Numbered from the stretch's first letter, positions 37,654 to 46,894 are shown. The stretch: DNA of 64,000 nt from Serratia liquefaciens (GCF_027594825.1 NZ_CP088930.1:5283175-5347174), one strand, 5' to 3'. The notes: a model not told the origin generated them from the sequence alone. Translations and numbers: made by a program.

Positions 37654-38928
37654 ATGGCAAGCAGCAACTTGATTAAACAACTGCAAGAGCGGGGCCTCGT
37701 TGCCCAGGTTACGGATGAGGAAGCGTTAGCAGAGCGACTGGCGCAAGGGCCAATTGCACTGTATTGCGGTTTCGATCCGACCGCTGACAGCTTGCATTTG
37801 GGCCATCTGGTTCCTCTGTTGTGCCTGAAGCGTTTCCAGCTTGCCGGCCACAAACCGGTTGCGCTGGTGGGGGGCGCCACTGGACTTATCGGCGATCCGA
37901 GCTTCAAAGCGGCTGAACGTAAGCTGAATACCACCGATACCGTGAACGAGTGGGTGGAAAAAATCCGCAAACAGGTTTCTCCGTTCCTGGATTTCGACTG
38001 TGGCAGCAACAGCGCGGTAGCCGCCAACAACTACGACTGGTTCGGCGGCATGAACGTGCTGACCTTCCTGCGTGATATCGGCAAGCACTTCTCCGTCAAC
38101 CAGATGATCAACAAGGAAGCGGTGAAGCAGCGTTTGAACCGTGACGATTCCGGCATCTCGTTCACCGAGTTTTCTTACAACCTGCTGCAGGGTTTCGACT
38201 TCTCCGAACTGTACAACCGTCATCAGGTTGAGCTGCAGATCGGCGGCTCCGACCAGTGGGGCAACATCACCTCTGGTATCGATTTGACCCGCCGCATGCA
38301 TCAGCAGCAGGTGTTCGGCCTGACCGTGCCTTTGATCACCAAGGCCGACGGCACCAAATTCGGCAAGACCGAAGGCGGCGCAGTCTGGTTGGCACCTGAA
38401 AAAACCAGCCCGTACAAGTTCTACCAGTTCTGGATCAACACCGCCGACGCCGACGTGTACCGCTTCCTGAAGTTCTTCACCTTTATGGATCTGGCCGAAA
38501 TCAACGCGCTGGAAGAAGAAGACAAGAACAGCGGCAAGGCACCGCGTGCCCAGTATGTGTTGGCAGAAGAAGTGACCGGCATGGTGCATGGGACAGAAGG
38601 TTTGGCTGCGGCCAAGCGCATCACCCAGAGCCTGTTCTCCGGTGCGCTGCACGACATGACTGAAGCAGACTTCGCTCAGTTGGCGCAGGACGGCATGCCG
38701 ACCATCAAGCTCGATGGCGACGCCGATCTGCAACAGGCGCTGGTGAATGCCGAGCTGGTACCTTCACGCGGCCAGGCTCGCACCATGATTGGCTCCAACG
38801 CGGTGACCATCAACGGTGAGAAGCAGTCTAACGCCGAATACACCTTCAGCGACGCCGATCGCCTGTTCGGCCGTTATACGCTGCTGCGCCGCGGCAAAAA
38901 ACATTACTGCCTGGTAGATTGGCAGTAA
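37654..38928 (+). CDS. tyrS: Tyrosyl-tRNA synthetase
   Basis: 424 residues from the ATG at 37654 ([18 protein letters not shown]), the E. coli length; 14 upstream codons are rejected. Class I synthetase: HIGH-type motif HLGHLVPL (about 48-55), tyrosine-binding [12 protein letters not shown] (about 37-48), KMSKS-type KFGKT (about 234-238), and a C-terminal S4-like RNA-binding domain (about 357-424). Essential gene. In E. coli pdxY follows directly; here a 6.9-kb accessory segment lies between. Confidence 0.98.
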   Translation: MASSNLIKQLQERGLVAQVTDEEALAERLAQGPIALYCGFDPTADSLHLGHLVPLLCLKRFQLAGHKPVALVGGATGLIGDPSFKAAERKLNTTDTVNEWVEKIRKQVSPFLDFDCGSNSAVAANNYDWFGGMNVLTFLRDIGKHFSVNQMINKEAVKQRLNRDDSGISFTEFSYNLLQGFDFSELYNRHQVELQIGGSDQWGNITSGIDLTRRMHQQQVFGLTVPLITKADGTKFGKTEGGAVWLAPEKTSPYKFYQFWINTADADVYRFLKFFTFMDLAEINALEEEDKNSGKAPRAQYVLAEEVTGMVHGTEGLAAAKRITQSLFSGALHDMTEADFAQLAQDGMPTIKLDGDADLQQALVNAELVPSRGQARTMIGSNAVTINGEKQSNAEYTFSDADRLFGRYTLLRRGKKHYCLVDWQ

Positions 38929-38941
38929 TCTCTTTGGATTG

Positions 38942-38981
38942 AAAAAAAGCCCGGGGTGCAGTCCAGACCTCCGGGCTTTTT
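38942..38981. terminator. Terminator of tyrS, also usable by the SlaA-like gene
   Basis: The stem AAAAAGCCCGG/CCGGGCTTTTT has T runs on both strands. It closes tyrS on the plus strand and could end the minus-strand SlaA-like transcript. Confidence 0.88.
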
Positions 38982-39025
38982 ACTTCATCAGACTGTGGAC
39001 CTGGTTAGCGGAGATTAGCCAATTA

Positions 39026-42000
39026 TTATGCTATCGCCTCAGCTAAGTGGCTCTCAGCAGCACCGTTAACAGTGATTGCCGGCGCTTTGTAGTGCAGGCT
39101 CACCGCAGCCAAGTAAGGGTCCTGATTGCCAATCGAAAATACAATGTCATCCGCATCAAACGTCTGGTTATGGTTTTTGTCCACAATGACATAAACCGAC
39201 TTGTCCAGCTTCAGCAAACCAACTTCGGACAGGTTATTGGTACTGGCTCCATGGGTCATATTAGCCAGTACCTGTGAGAACAGGTCGTGGGCGTTGTCGG
39301 TTGCTGTCAGACCGGTAAATGCATTCTTGATCTCAGCTTCCGTAGTAGCGCTGCCATACAGCGTGGCGCTTTTGTCACCTGTCTTGGAGAAAATCCATTG
39401 ATTGCCGGTATCACCGGCGGTAATGATGCTGTTTTGATAACCGCCATTCAAGGTGACCATGCTATCGATAGTACTGTCGGTAAAGGTTAGCGCTCGTGTA
39501 GTGTCCAGAGTGGTATTGCCTTTGACGTTGGCCGAATGTACGGTCAAGCCGGTGTTGGCGACCTTGAGCTGGTATCCGGTCAGATCGTCGATGATATGGC
39601 TAAAATCACTTTTGTTGGCAAGAGCGTTAAGCGTGTTGTAAAAGCTGCCACCGCCAGTACCACTTTTTTCCGAGACCAGGTTGAGATCTATTTCGGAGTA
39701 TACGGGCCCCATAGAGGCATCGATGCCGGTAATGGTTTGCAGATTATCCCCGAAATCCGATTTGATTGTCAGATTTAGCAGCATATCCGGCCTGGTCGTC
39801 AGGCCTGAGAGCAACAGCGTTGATATATGGTTTTCTCCTCCGCTCAACGTTAAAGCACGCTCTACTGAGTGGGTTGATGCGTGAGTCATGGAGATTTGCA
39901 GTGTGTCTTTATGTGTTGACGTCAGGCTGAATGTACCCATATCGATGTTGCGTATTTCAGTCGCGGCCTCTGACAACGCAAGAGAAAATGATTTGTCACT
40001 TTGAAGCGAGTCATACACGTGTACGCGGCTTTGATTGGTCAAATCACCGTTAACATACAGATAAGAATTGCTGACGTTGATAAGGGTCAGTTCGCCGGAA
40101 TAGGCGGAAATGATCGCGCCTTGGGAGCCTGTATAGTTACCAAAATGCGTTTGTGCGCGGTCAGATTGTTGAAGCATACTGACATTGCTGTAGGTTTGGT
40201 TAAAGATCGTGGCCTGTTGGTCAATCACGCCAAAATCAAAAACTTTGTTGCCTTCCGTCGCCACTAACTGTCCGTTCATATAAATATTGCCGGTGCCGCT
40301 ATAGTGGGTGAGGTCGATAAGGGAAAAGTACAGGAACTGGTTGATATTACTTACGATACTTCCATCGGTCCCCCCCGTACTATTGCTGGTTAAATAAATC
40401 GACTTGGTAATGAAATTTGCCGATATCATTGAGTTTGTGTTGTTGTCTTGGAGATCGCTCTGGGCCAGGAAACTGTCGCTGATATGATTGGCTCCCCCGT
40501 TTATGCTATTTCCTTCCCAGTATAATTGGTTGTTTAATAAAAGATTGATTTTTGCGTTACTGAGGTCGGTTCCTGCCTCAATCATTGCATTTGTGGCCTT
40601 TATCTGCTGCGTTGCATCAGCATTAGCGATGTTTGTTTCATTAAGCAACAGATCAACCGCGTACTTGCTACCTAATGAATCAAGAACTTTTGCGCTGGTG
40701 GCATAGTCGCCGGAAAGTACGATTTTATTGGTATTCATTAGTGGCAACCGGTTTAAATCCACCGCAATATTCATATTGGCGTTGATATTCAACTGGTTCA
40801 ATGAGGTCAGTGAAGCCATTTCTGCATAGGTAACTTCATGGAGCGTGCGGGTGTTGATATCCGCCATCAGCTTACCGCTGTCGGAAAGCGTGAAACTACC
40901 GTTAAACATCTTTTGATAGCCTAATGCAGTTCCTAAATTCACCTCATATTCATGCAGCAGGTTAGCGGGAGGGGGGCTGGGGTGATTGTCCAGAGGATAT
41001 TTCCCTTCACGGAAGGCATCGATGATAAGTGAGGTAGCCTTGATCTTGTCGTTACCTGCCTTCAGCAGGATTGCCTGCGCGGAAATGCTGTCGAGCGGAC
41101 TGCCATAGAGCTTCATATAAATGGACTGATAGTCCCCGGCATTACGGAATAGGTCTGTTTTGGATAAGATATTGAGTACTTCTGCTTGCGTTTTGCCCCC
41201 TACGAGCAGTCGGCTAAAAGAATCAATCGCAGTGGCATCGGCAGAGACTCCGGCGACCGTCAGGTAAAGTGACATGACGACTTCGGCATATTTAGCCGGA
41301 GGAAACTCGCCAGAAGCATAAACATGGGTTGCGGCAGTAAAGTTCTGTCTTGCTACATCGTGGCTGGTGTCATTTCTGATGTCGTTCATCATGCGCATCA
41401 TGACGTCGCCCCGTGTTTCACTCCCGTCGTTCAAGCTGGTGACATATTTTTGCAGTTCACTGTTGCTGGCGAAGGTGCCAAAGGCTTGTGAAAAAATCTT
41501 CTGCACAAAATCTTCGTTATTGAGTGAACTGATGTAACCTTTGAGGGAGACGAAATAGTTGGCCATTTCTACGGCGGTTTTTTTACCACTGTCTAAAACT
41601 CCACTCCAGTAATCGATGGCGGCGGAGTTGATCATACTACCGAGCAAGTAAAACATGCCTTGCACATTTTCTGCAGCTGAAAGCTGAGAGGGCAGTTCTA
41701 TTTGTGATGGGTACAGAGTAGTGCTGATGATGATTTCGAGATGCTTCTGTTGGTTCAGGGATGTTACATCTTGACCGTCATAATTTTTAGTTTCGTTAAT
41801 TAACGTTGTGGTCAGACTGCCCAATGTTTTGCCTGCATCGACTTGTGCGGCCAGAGAGCTTAAGGTTGCAGCATCCGGCGGCGCGCCATTGGTATTTTGA
41901 TAGATGTACTGCACCTTTTGGCTGGTTGACAGACCATCGTAACGATGTTGGCCATCTTGAGAGTTGATAAACTTGGCAGCCAATTCACTCTGAGTATAAG

Positions 42001-42112
42001 TGCCTTTTTCAAGCTGTCTGGCGAAATAGGTCAATGCTTTTTCATCTGCTTTTTTTCCGAGTGTGGAATAAAAAAGAATGGCGACATCTTGTTGTAACGT
42101 CAATAAGCTCAT
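39026..42112 (-). CDS. Giant SlaA-like surface protein with DUF4214-type N-terminus (copy 1)
   Basis: 1028 residues, no cysteine, no signal peptide. The N-terminal ~390 residues are helical with repeated DUF4214-like units (e.g. VAILFYSTLGKKADEKALTY, and Y.S.YMKLYGSPLDS near 330). The C-terminal ~600 residues are Asn/Thr/Ser/Leu-rich and beta-type. Near the end lies DKNHNQTFDADD (978-989), whose positions 1,3,5,7,9,12 fit an EF-hand calcium loop. There are no RTX nonapeptides. Length, composition and lack of a signal peptide suggest an S-layer protein exported by a type I system, as is known for SlaA of S. marcescens, which uses the Lip exporter. AAGG lies seven bases before the ATG. Base composition looks more A/T rich than the neighbours. 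Function is inferred. Confidence 0.75.
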   Translation of the reverse strand: MSLLTLQQDVAILFYSTLGKKADEKALTYFARQLEKGTYTQSELAAKFINSQDGQHRYDGLSTSQKVQYIYQNTNGAPPDAATLSSLAAQVDAGKTLGSLTTTLINETKNYDGQDVTSLNQQKHLEIIISTTLYPSQIELPSQLSAAENVQGMFYLLGSMINSAAIDYWSGVLDSGKKTAVEMANYFVSLKGYISSLNNEDFVQKIFSQAFGTFASNSELQKYVTSLNDGSETRGDVMMRMMNDIRNDTSHDVARQNFTAATHVYASGEFPPAKYAEVVMSLYLTVAGVSADATAIDSFSRLLVGGKTQAEVLNILSKTDLFRNAGDYQSIYMKLYGSPLDSISAQAILLKAGNDKIKATSLIIDAFREGKYPLDNHPSPPPANLLHEYEVNLGTALGYQKMFNGSFTLSDSGKLMADINTRTLHEVTYAEMASLTSLNQLNINANMNIAVDLNRLPLMNTNKIVLSGDYATSAKVLDSLGSKYAVDLLLNETNIANADATQQIKATNAMIEAGTDLSNAKINLLLNNQLYWEGNSINGGANHISDSFLAQSDLQDNNTNSMISANFITKSIYLTSNSTGGTDGSIVSNINQFLYFSLIDLTHYSGTGNIYMNGQLVATEGNKVFDFGVIDQQATIFNQTYSNVSMLQQSDRAQTHFGNYTGSQGAIISAYSGELTLINVSNSYLYVNGDLTNQSRVHVYDSLQSDKSFSLALSEAATEIRNIDMGTFSLTSTHKDTLQISMTHASTHSVERALTLSGGENHISTLLLSGLTTRPDMLLNLTIKSDFGDNLQTITGIDASMGPVYSEIDLNLVSEKSGTGGGSFYNTLNALANKSDFSHIIDDLTGYQLKVANTGLTVHSANVKGNTTLDTTRALTFTDSTIDSMVTLNGGYQNSIITAGDTGNQWIFSKTGDKSATLYGSATTEAEIKNAFTGLTATDNAHDLFSQVLANMTHGASTNNLSEVGLLKLDKSVYVIVDKNHNQTFDADDIVFSIGNQDPYLAAVSLHYKAPAITVNGAAESHLAEAIA

Positions 42113-42189
42113 GAGGTAACCTTGCGTGTAAAGGAAATATCCAGCAACAAGTACAGCTTAAAATAGGCAGATTACAAGGCGATAACACA

Positions 42190-42207
42190 TAAGGAAATTC
42201 TGGTTTT
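42190..42207 (-). promoter_or_regulatory. Shared 18-bp leader motif, copy 1
   Basis: On the minus strand AAAACCAGAATTTCCTTA; the same motif with one change stands before the second SlaA-like gene. It lies 77 bp before the start codon. Around it GGAAA/TTTCC forms a dyad with a seven-base spacer. Probably part of the promoter or a regulator site. Confidence 0.55.
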
Positions 42208-42211
42208 CCAA

Positions 42212-42238
42212 GGGCGGTGTCATGGTGACAGCCGCCCC
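42212..42238 (-). terminator. Hairpin between the two SlaA-like genes
   Basis: The stem GGGCGG.TGTCA/TGACA.CCGCCC (one bulge) lies 14 bases after the stop of the upstream copy. No T run follows, so it may be a partial terminator or an mRNA-end stabiliser. Confidence 0.6.
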
Positions 42239-42252
42239 ATAATGAAGCTAAA

Positions 42253-45200
42253 TCAAACTAATTCAACACTGTGCTGGCTCAGACCGTTAACCGCGATAGG
42301 TGGCGCCTGATAGTGGACATCGTTAGCAATCTGATATACATCCTTGTCTCCCAGAGCAAATACCATATCGTCCTTATCAAATTGCTGATTATGATTTTTA
42401 TCAATTACCACATACACGTTACCAGCCATTTTTACGGCTCCTGCCTCGGCCAGACTTCCGTTACTGGCACCGTGAGTTATTTTTTCCAACGCTTTGGCAA
42501 ATATATCCTGTCCGTTGTCTTCACTTCCTACAGTGATTGAGTTAAAGAGCGCATTAACATCAGACGGTTTACTTACACTGCCGTAAACGGCCATTGTCTG
42601 ACTGGTGCCAGAGCCAAATAACCACTGCTCGGCACCCTTGCCGACGAAGATGGTATCGCTTTTCTCAAGGACTTCTATAGTAACCATGCTGTCGATATTG
42701 CTGTTACCAAAGCTGATTTTATTGCCGCCACTATAAGGGTCACCATCCCGATAGCGTGTCAGAGTCGTGTTGCCCTGGATCTCAAAACTGTTAGTTGCTG
42801 TGTAGGCGATGGTTAGTTGATTGCCAGACAGATCGTTAATGAGCCCATCATAAGCACGGTGATCATTCAGGGATTGCAACAGCTTATAAAACGTTCCCCC
42901 ACCGGTACCGCCTTTTTCCAGAATCAGGTTTGCCTTGATAATCGGTGGTTGGCTCCAGGGATCTTCTATCACAGGGATGGTGATGTCTTTCAGTGAGTCA
43001 CTAAAATCGGCTTTAATCGTCAGGTTTAGGTCGGTAGAACCACTTATCACCATTGTTTCAATATGATTGCTGCCGCCTGCCAGAGTGAGTGAATTGTTCG
43101 AAGTGCCGGAAGAGCTAACATATAATAATTCACCGGAGACGGCAGTCGAGTGACTGGTAAGGCTTACTGTGCCGCCATCCACCATGGATGTTTTAGTGTT
43201 GCCTACCACGATGCTCCAGGTGGGCGTTTCACTGCCGGTGGCAGTCTCGAGGTGCACTTTGCTTTTACTGGTGGCATTTTCCGTGATACGTAATAACGCA
43301 GGTTTCGCCAAAGAAACGTTTATGACATGAACATTGTCGGCAAAACCTGACAGATTAAAACCCATTGAGCCGGTCCAGATTTTGCCGGTACTGTCTTTTT
43401 GAGCTGCATCGGCCTGGGTAAGGCGAGTTACTCCTGAGTACTTGCTATTGTAGATGCTGGCCGTTTGATTCAATAAGCCTGCATCAAACAGGTTTGCGCC
43501 CTCAGTCGCTATCTGTTGCCCATCCAGATAAATATTTCCTGTACCTCGATAATTTGCCAAATCGATAAATTGAAAATGTAGGAACTGATTCAGATTGCTT
43601 TGAAGAAATCCGCTGATACCTCCGTCTGACTCCGTGGTCAACAACACATCTTTAGTTATGAAGTTCGCCGAAATGACGCTGAAGTTATTGTATTGCCCAG
43701 TGGATGTAGACGTAGCGGTAAAGTCGTTGCTGATCTTATTGACTCCGCCGGGGATGGCATTGCCTTTCCATAGCAGCCGGATTTCGTCCGCGCCGTCTAT
43801 GTTTATATGTGTGTGCGCGGTGCTGACATTGAGTTGATCGGCCACGATGCGACTGCTTAGATTGTTGAAATCAATCAAGCCCGCAGCGTTGGTTACGTTG
43901 TTATCGTTGAGGTAAAGCGTAACATTCTTGTTTCTCAGTGAGTCGAGTGTAGCTTGGTTGGCCGCAAAATCACCTTGCAAAGAGACCTGTTGCAATGATT
44001 TGGCAAAGCTGAGATCGACAGCTGTTTCGACATCCACGTTGAGGGTAATTTGGAGGAGTTGCGCGATTTCGGCATGGCTTAATTGGTGTTCGACACCGGT
44101 GTTAATACTCCCGCTGAGGATGCCATCGGTATTCGATAATGTCACATTGCCGCGGATCTGATAACCCAGTTCGCTGCCGATCTTGTACTCGAGGTTGACC
44201 ATACTCTCGGCACCAGGTACGGGGCCACTGTCCAGCGGGGCTTCGCCATTGCGGAATGTATCGATAATATTCAACGTTGCCTGTAGTGGATTATTCCCTG
44301 CTTGCTGGAGAATAGCCTGTTTCTGCAATTCATTGAGGGCAGTACCGTAGAGTTTAAGATACACGGCACCGAAGTCCGCGGCACCCTGGAAATGGGGCGA
44401 TTTTGCTAGAAAAGTCAGCAGATCCAGATTGGTCTTCCCACTGGCTAGCATTTTGCTGTAATAGTCCAACCCGGCAGCATTCAGGGTGGTTTTGCTCGCT
44501 AACTGCAGAAAAAGTAATGCTACAGTTTCTTGGTAATTCAGTGCAGGAAGCTCACCCGCGGCATAAACATGGGTGGCATTAAGGAAGTTTTGTTTGGCCG
44601 TATCGTGTGAGTTATCGTTGCGAATATCAGTAATCAAACGAATAAGGACATCGCCACGAGTTGCTGTATTGTTATTTAACCCAGCTACATAATCGGTGAT
44701 TTCACTTTCATCAGCCTCTACACCAAAAGTATTCTTATATACGGTTTTTACAAAGTCTTCGTTACTCATTTCTTTCAACCAAATGCGCGTATCTACAAAT
44801 CGCCCTGCGATATAACTGGCACTGGCTTTCCCTTCGGCAAGAACACTGCTCCAATAATTAATACCGTCTGCAACCATGAGGCTTCCAACTACATAAAACA
44901 TAGCCTGAATGTCGGCGGCTGCGTCAGCATTGGCTGGATAGGGCGTCAACGCCGGATATAACGTAGTATCGATAACGTCGAACAAATGCTGTTGTTGTCC
45001 AACCTGAGCGGCATCGCTGCCAGTATAACTCTTTACTCCGCTAACTAAATCTTTAGTGAGTTGTCCCAGAGATTGGCCACCGTTGACCTGCGCGACTAAT
45101 GTTCCCAGCAGGCTCGGCGCCGGAGCTTCGCCTGTGATGTTTTTATAAATATATTGAATTTTTTGCGCGATGGTTAAACCGTCATATCGCTGATGTCCAT

Positions 45201-45357
45201 CCAGAGATTGGATAAATTTTTCGGCTAGTTGGTCTTTAGCACACAGCCCCAAATCCAGTTGCCTGGCGAAAAAATCCAGTGTTTTGGCATCGGCCTTTTT
45301 ACCGAGCGTCGCATAAAAAAGAATGGCTACGTCCTGTTGTAAGGAAAGGAAGCTCAT
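42253..45357 (-). CDS. Giant SlaA-like surface protein (copy 2, first transcribed)
   Basis: 1034 residues from the ATG at 45357 (MSFLSLQQDVAILFYATLG), which has GGAG eight bases upstream; an ATG four codons earlier lies on the ribosome site. It is a clear paralogue of the neighbouring protein along its whole length: shared blocks include LQQDVAILFY, HVYAAGE-type, ANFITK, GTGNIY, SNLNQFL, GTGGGTFYKLL and THGAS. EF-hand-like loop DKNHNQQFDKDD at about 986-997. Only one cysteine (about 43), no signal peptide, no RTX repeats. Identity between copies is moderate, so the duplication is not recent. A likely type I secreted surface or S-layer protein; this is inference from composition and family resemblance. 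Confidence 0.75.
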   Translation of the reverse strand: MSFLSLQQDVAILFYATLGKKADAKTLDFFARQLDLGLCAKDQLAEKFIQSLDGHQRYDGLTIAQKIQYIYKNITGEAPAPSLLGTLVAQVNGGQSLGQLTKDLVSGVKSYTGSDAAQVGQQQHLFDVIDTTLYPALTPYPANADAAADIQAMFYVVGSLMVADGINYWSSVLAEGKASASYIAGRFVDTRIWLKEMSNEDFVKTVYKNTFGVEADESEITDYVAGLNNNTATRGDVLIRLITDIRNDNSHDTAKQNFLNATHVYAAGELPALNYQETVALLFLQLASKTTLNAAGLDYYSKMLASGKTNLDLLTFLAKSPHFQGAADFGAVYLKLYGTALNELQKQAILQQAGNNPLQATLNIIDTFRNGEAPLDSGPVPGAESMVNLEYKIGSELGYQIRGNVTLSNTDGILSGSINTGVEHQLSHAEIAQLLQITLNVDVETAVDLSFAKSLQQVSLQGDFAANQATLDSLRNKNVTLYLNDNNVTNAAGLIDFNNLSSRIVADQLNVSTAHTHINIDGADEIRLLWKGNAIPGGVNKISNDFTATSTSTGQYNNFSVISANFITKDVLLTTESDGGISGFLQSNLNQFLHFQFIDLANYRGTGNIYLDGQQIATEGANLFDAGLLNQTASIYNSKYSGVTRLTQADAAQKDSTGKIWTGSMGFNLSGFADNVHVINVSLAKPALLRITENATSKSKVHLETATGSETPTWSIVVGNTKTSMVDGGTVSLTSHSTAVSGELLYVSSSGTSNNSLTLAGGSNHIETMVISGSTDLNLTIKADFSDSLKDITIPVIEDPWSQPPIIKANLILEKGGTGGGTFYKLLQSLNDHRAYDGLINDLSGNQLTIAYTATNSFEIQGNTTLTRYRDGDPYSGGNKISFGNSNIDSMVTIEVLEKSDTIFVGKGAEQWLFGSGTSQTMAVYGSVSKPSDVNALFNSITVGSEDNGQDIFAKALEKITHGASNGSLAEAGAVKMAGNVYVVIDKNHNQQFDKDDMVFALGDKDVYQIANDVHYQAPPIAVNGLSQHSVELV

Positions 45358-45436
45358 TGGGTGCTCCATGAAAGTATGAGATGAAATTAAGCTTTAAGTA
45401 CAGTCGAAAATCCTTAAAACACAACATACTTGTCAG

Positions 45437-45454
45437 TAAGGAAACTCTGGTTTT
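45437..45454 (-). promoter_or_regulatory. Shared 18-bp leader motif, copy 2
   Basis: On the minus strand AAAACCAGAGTTTCCTTA, 17 of 18 bases as in copy 1, 79 bp before the start codon. A hairpin (GTGCGG/CCGCAC, 45462-45487) stands just upstream, in the same relative place as the hairpin before copy 1. Confidence 0.55.
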
Positions 45455-45501
45455 ACGAAGTGTGCGGGCCCGTTGTTGCTGCCGCACGGTTGGGGAGGGG
45501 A

Positions 45502-45545
45502 TTATGCTAATTCAGCGCTAGAGGCGGATAACCCCGAATCGCTCT
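45502..45545 (-). pseudogene. 3' end remnant of a third SlaA-like gene
   Basis: The minus-strand frame ending SASSAELA-stop (TAA at 45502-45504) resembles the copy 1 ending HLAEAIA-stop at DNA level (both end GCATAAT). Its stop lies 47 bp before the shared leader motif of copy 2, as copy 2's stop lies 45 bp before the motif of copy 1. The coding part left is very short, so this call rests mainly on position. Confidence 0.5.
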
Positions 45546-45558
45546 GTCCGCGTCTGGA

Positions 45559-45748
45559 TCACGGTTCTTCACGTCGCGTAATCAGTTGACAATCATGGTT
45601 GCTGCTCAGCGATAGCGCCCTACATGCCTGGCGTTTACTCTTCGTAAACTGCACGGTCAGATAACTGACAGGCTAACGTTTTATCGATGGTTTTAAAGTT
45701 TTTTTCGATGATATCTTTCAGCGTTCGACATTCCAGGGTGAGATCGGC
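45559..45748 (-). mobile_element. Fragment of an IS3-family transposase
   Basis: On the minus strand, 45748-45635 reads ADLTLECRTLKDIIEKNFKT..., like the end of IS3-group OrfA (ADLSLEN..LKDVIEKKL). From 45642 to 45559, in another frame, KSKRQACRALSLS resembles the OrfB beginning (VSVRQACRALSLSR). A frameshift and stops break it, and no terminal inverted repeats were found. It is a dead scar of an insertion sequence. Confidence 0.65.
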
Positions 45749-45749
45749 A

Positions 45750-45815
45750 AACACCATTGGTATTTTTATACATGTACTTCACCTTTTGTCCGGTGAACAG
45801 TCCATCGTAATGATG
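45750..45815 (-). pseudogene. N-terminal remnant of a third SlaA-like gene
   Basis: 22 codons read [20 protein letters not shown] plus GV, corresponding to HRYDGLSTSQKVQYIYQNTN of copy 1 (about residues 56-75). The DNA match is also strong. The frame is stopped upstream and is cut at the IS fragment two bases downstream. Confidence 0.8.
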
Positions 45816-45993
45816 TTCTGGTTATTCTATTTTTTTGCTGCTGGGCTTTCGCTATAATATGACGCCGCCAAAAAATAAAAAGGTCCTCCAGTTTCTTGTT
45901 TTTAGACGCGCCGGCATAACGTTTGTACGTTATTTATCCACTCTATTTCGCCGCGGGCAGATGCACACGGTATGGCGAGGTCAGGTTGTTCCA
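45816..45993. other. Upstream region of pdxY
   Basis: It contains a TATAAT at 45853-45858 that may serve pdxY, without a good -35 element. The open frame running from 45835 into pdxY is not conserved and is not part of the gene. Confidence 0.4.
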
Positions 45994-46854
45994 ATGAAAA
46001 ACATTCTTTCTATTCAGTCCCATGTGGTGTTTGGCCACGCGGGCAACAGTGCGGCAGAATTTCCGATGCGTCGCATGGGCGTTAACGTCTGGTCGTTGAA
46101 CACCGTCCAGTTCTCCAATCACACCCAGTACGGCAAGTGGACCGGTTGCGTGATGCCGGCCAGCCACCTGACGGAAATTGCCCAGGGTATTGCGGATATC
46201 GATCAACTCAAGCATTGCGATGCCGTGCTGAGTGGCTACATCGGTTCGCCGGAGCAGGGTAGCCATATTTTGGAGATCGTTCGTCAGGTCAAACAGGCCA
46301 ATCCACACGCCTGGTATTTTTGCGATCCGGTTATGGGGCACCCTGAAAAAGGCTGCATCGTGGCACCGGGCGTGGCGGAGTTTCATTGTCAGCAGGCATT
46401 GCCGTGCAGTGACATGATTGCGCCAAACCTGCTGGAACTGGAGTTGTTGAGCCAGCGCACCGTCGCGGACGTTGATCAAGCGGTAAGCGCTGCGCGTGAG
46501 TTAATTGCCAAGGGACCGAAAGTGGTGCTGGTCAAGCACCTGAGCCGCGCCGGTTACCATCCGGACTGTTTCGAAATGCTGTTGGTCACGGCTGACGAAG
46601 CCTGGCACATCAGCCGTCCGCTGGTGGATTTTGGCAGCCGTCAACCGGTAGGCGTGGGCGATCTGACCAGCGGCCTGTTGCTGGTTAACCTGCTTAAGGG
46701 CAAGGCGCTGGATAAGGCGCTGGAGCACGTGACGGCGGCGGTTTATGAAGTGATGCTGACCACCCAGGCAATGGGACAGTATGAATTACAAGTGGTGGCG
46801 GCTCAGGATCGTATCGTGCAGCCAAACTGTGATTTTAAAGCGGTAAAACTGTAA
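45994..46854 (+). CDS. pdxY: PdxY, pyridoxal kinase
   Basis: 286 residues from the ATG at 45994 ([20 protein letters not shown]). Phosphorylates pyridoxal in the vitamin B6 salvage pathway. Ribokinase-like fold with [20 protein letters not shown] (about 25-44), [12 protein letters not shown] (about 110-121) and the catalytic Asp in [14 protein letters not shown] (about 216-229). In E. coli it directly follows tyrS; here it probably needs its own promoter because of the opposite-strand insertion. Confidence 0.96.
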   Translation: MKNILSIQSHVVFGHAGNSAAEFPMRRMGVNVWSLNTVQFSNHTQYGKWTGCVMPASHLTEIAQGIADIDQLKHCDAVLSGYIGSPEQGSHILEIVRQVKQANPHAWYFCDPVMGHPEKGCIVAPGVAEFHCQQALPCSDMIAPNLLELELLSQRTVADVDQAVSAARELIAKGPKVVLVKHLSRAGYHPDCFEMLLVTADEAWHISRPLVDFGSRQPVGVGDLTSGLLLVNLLKGKALDKALEHVTAAVYEVMLTTQAMGQYELQVVAAQDRIVQPNCDFKAVKL

Positions 46855-46868
46855 TAAGCTGACGCTGT

Positions 46869-46894
46869 GCCCCGGCGGATTATCGCGCCGGGGC
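46869..46894. terminator. Hairpin between pdxY and gst
   Basis: The stem GCCCCGGCG/CGCCGGGGC lies between convergent pdxY and gst; T content after it is low on both strands. Confidence 0.65.

Noticed and set aside
37726..38733. 335-codon minus-strand frame inside tyrS
   Set aside because: Opposite strand of an essential, well-matched gene; the long frame follows from codon bias.
39026..45357. RTX nonapeptide arrays in the SlaA-like proteins
   Set aside because: No GGxGxDxxx repeats are present; only a single EF-hand-like loop is seen.
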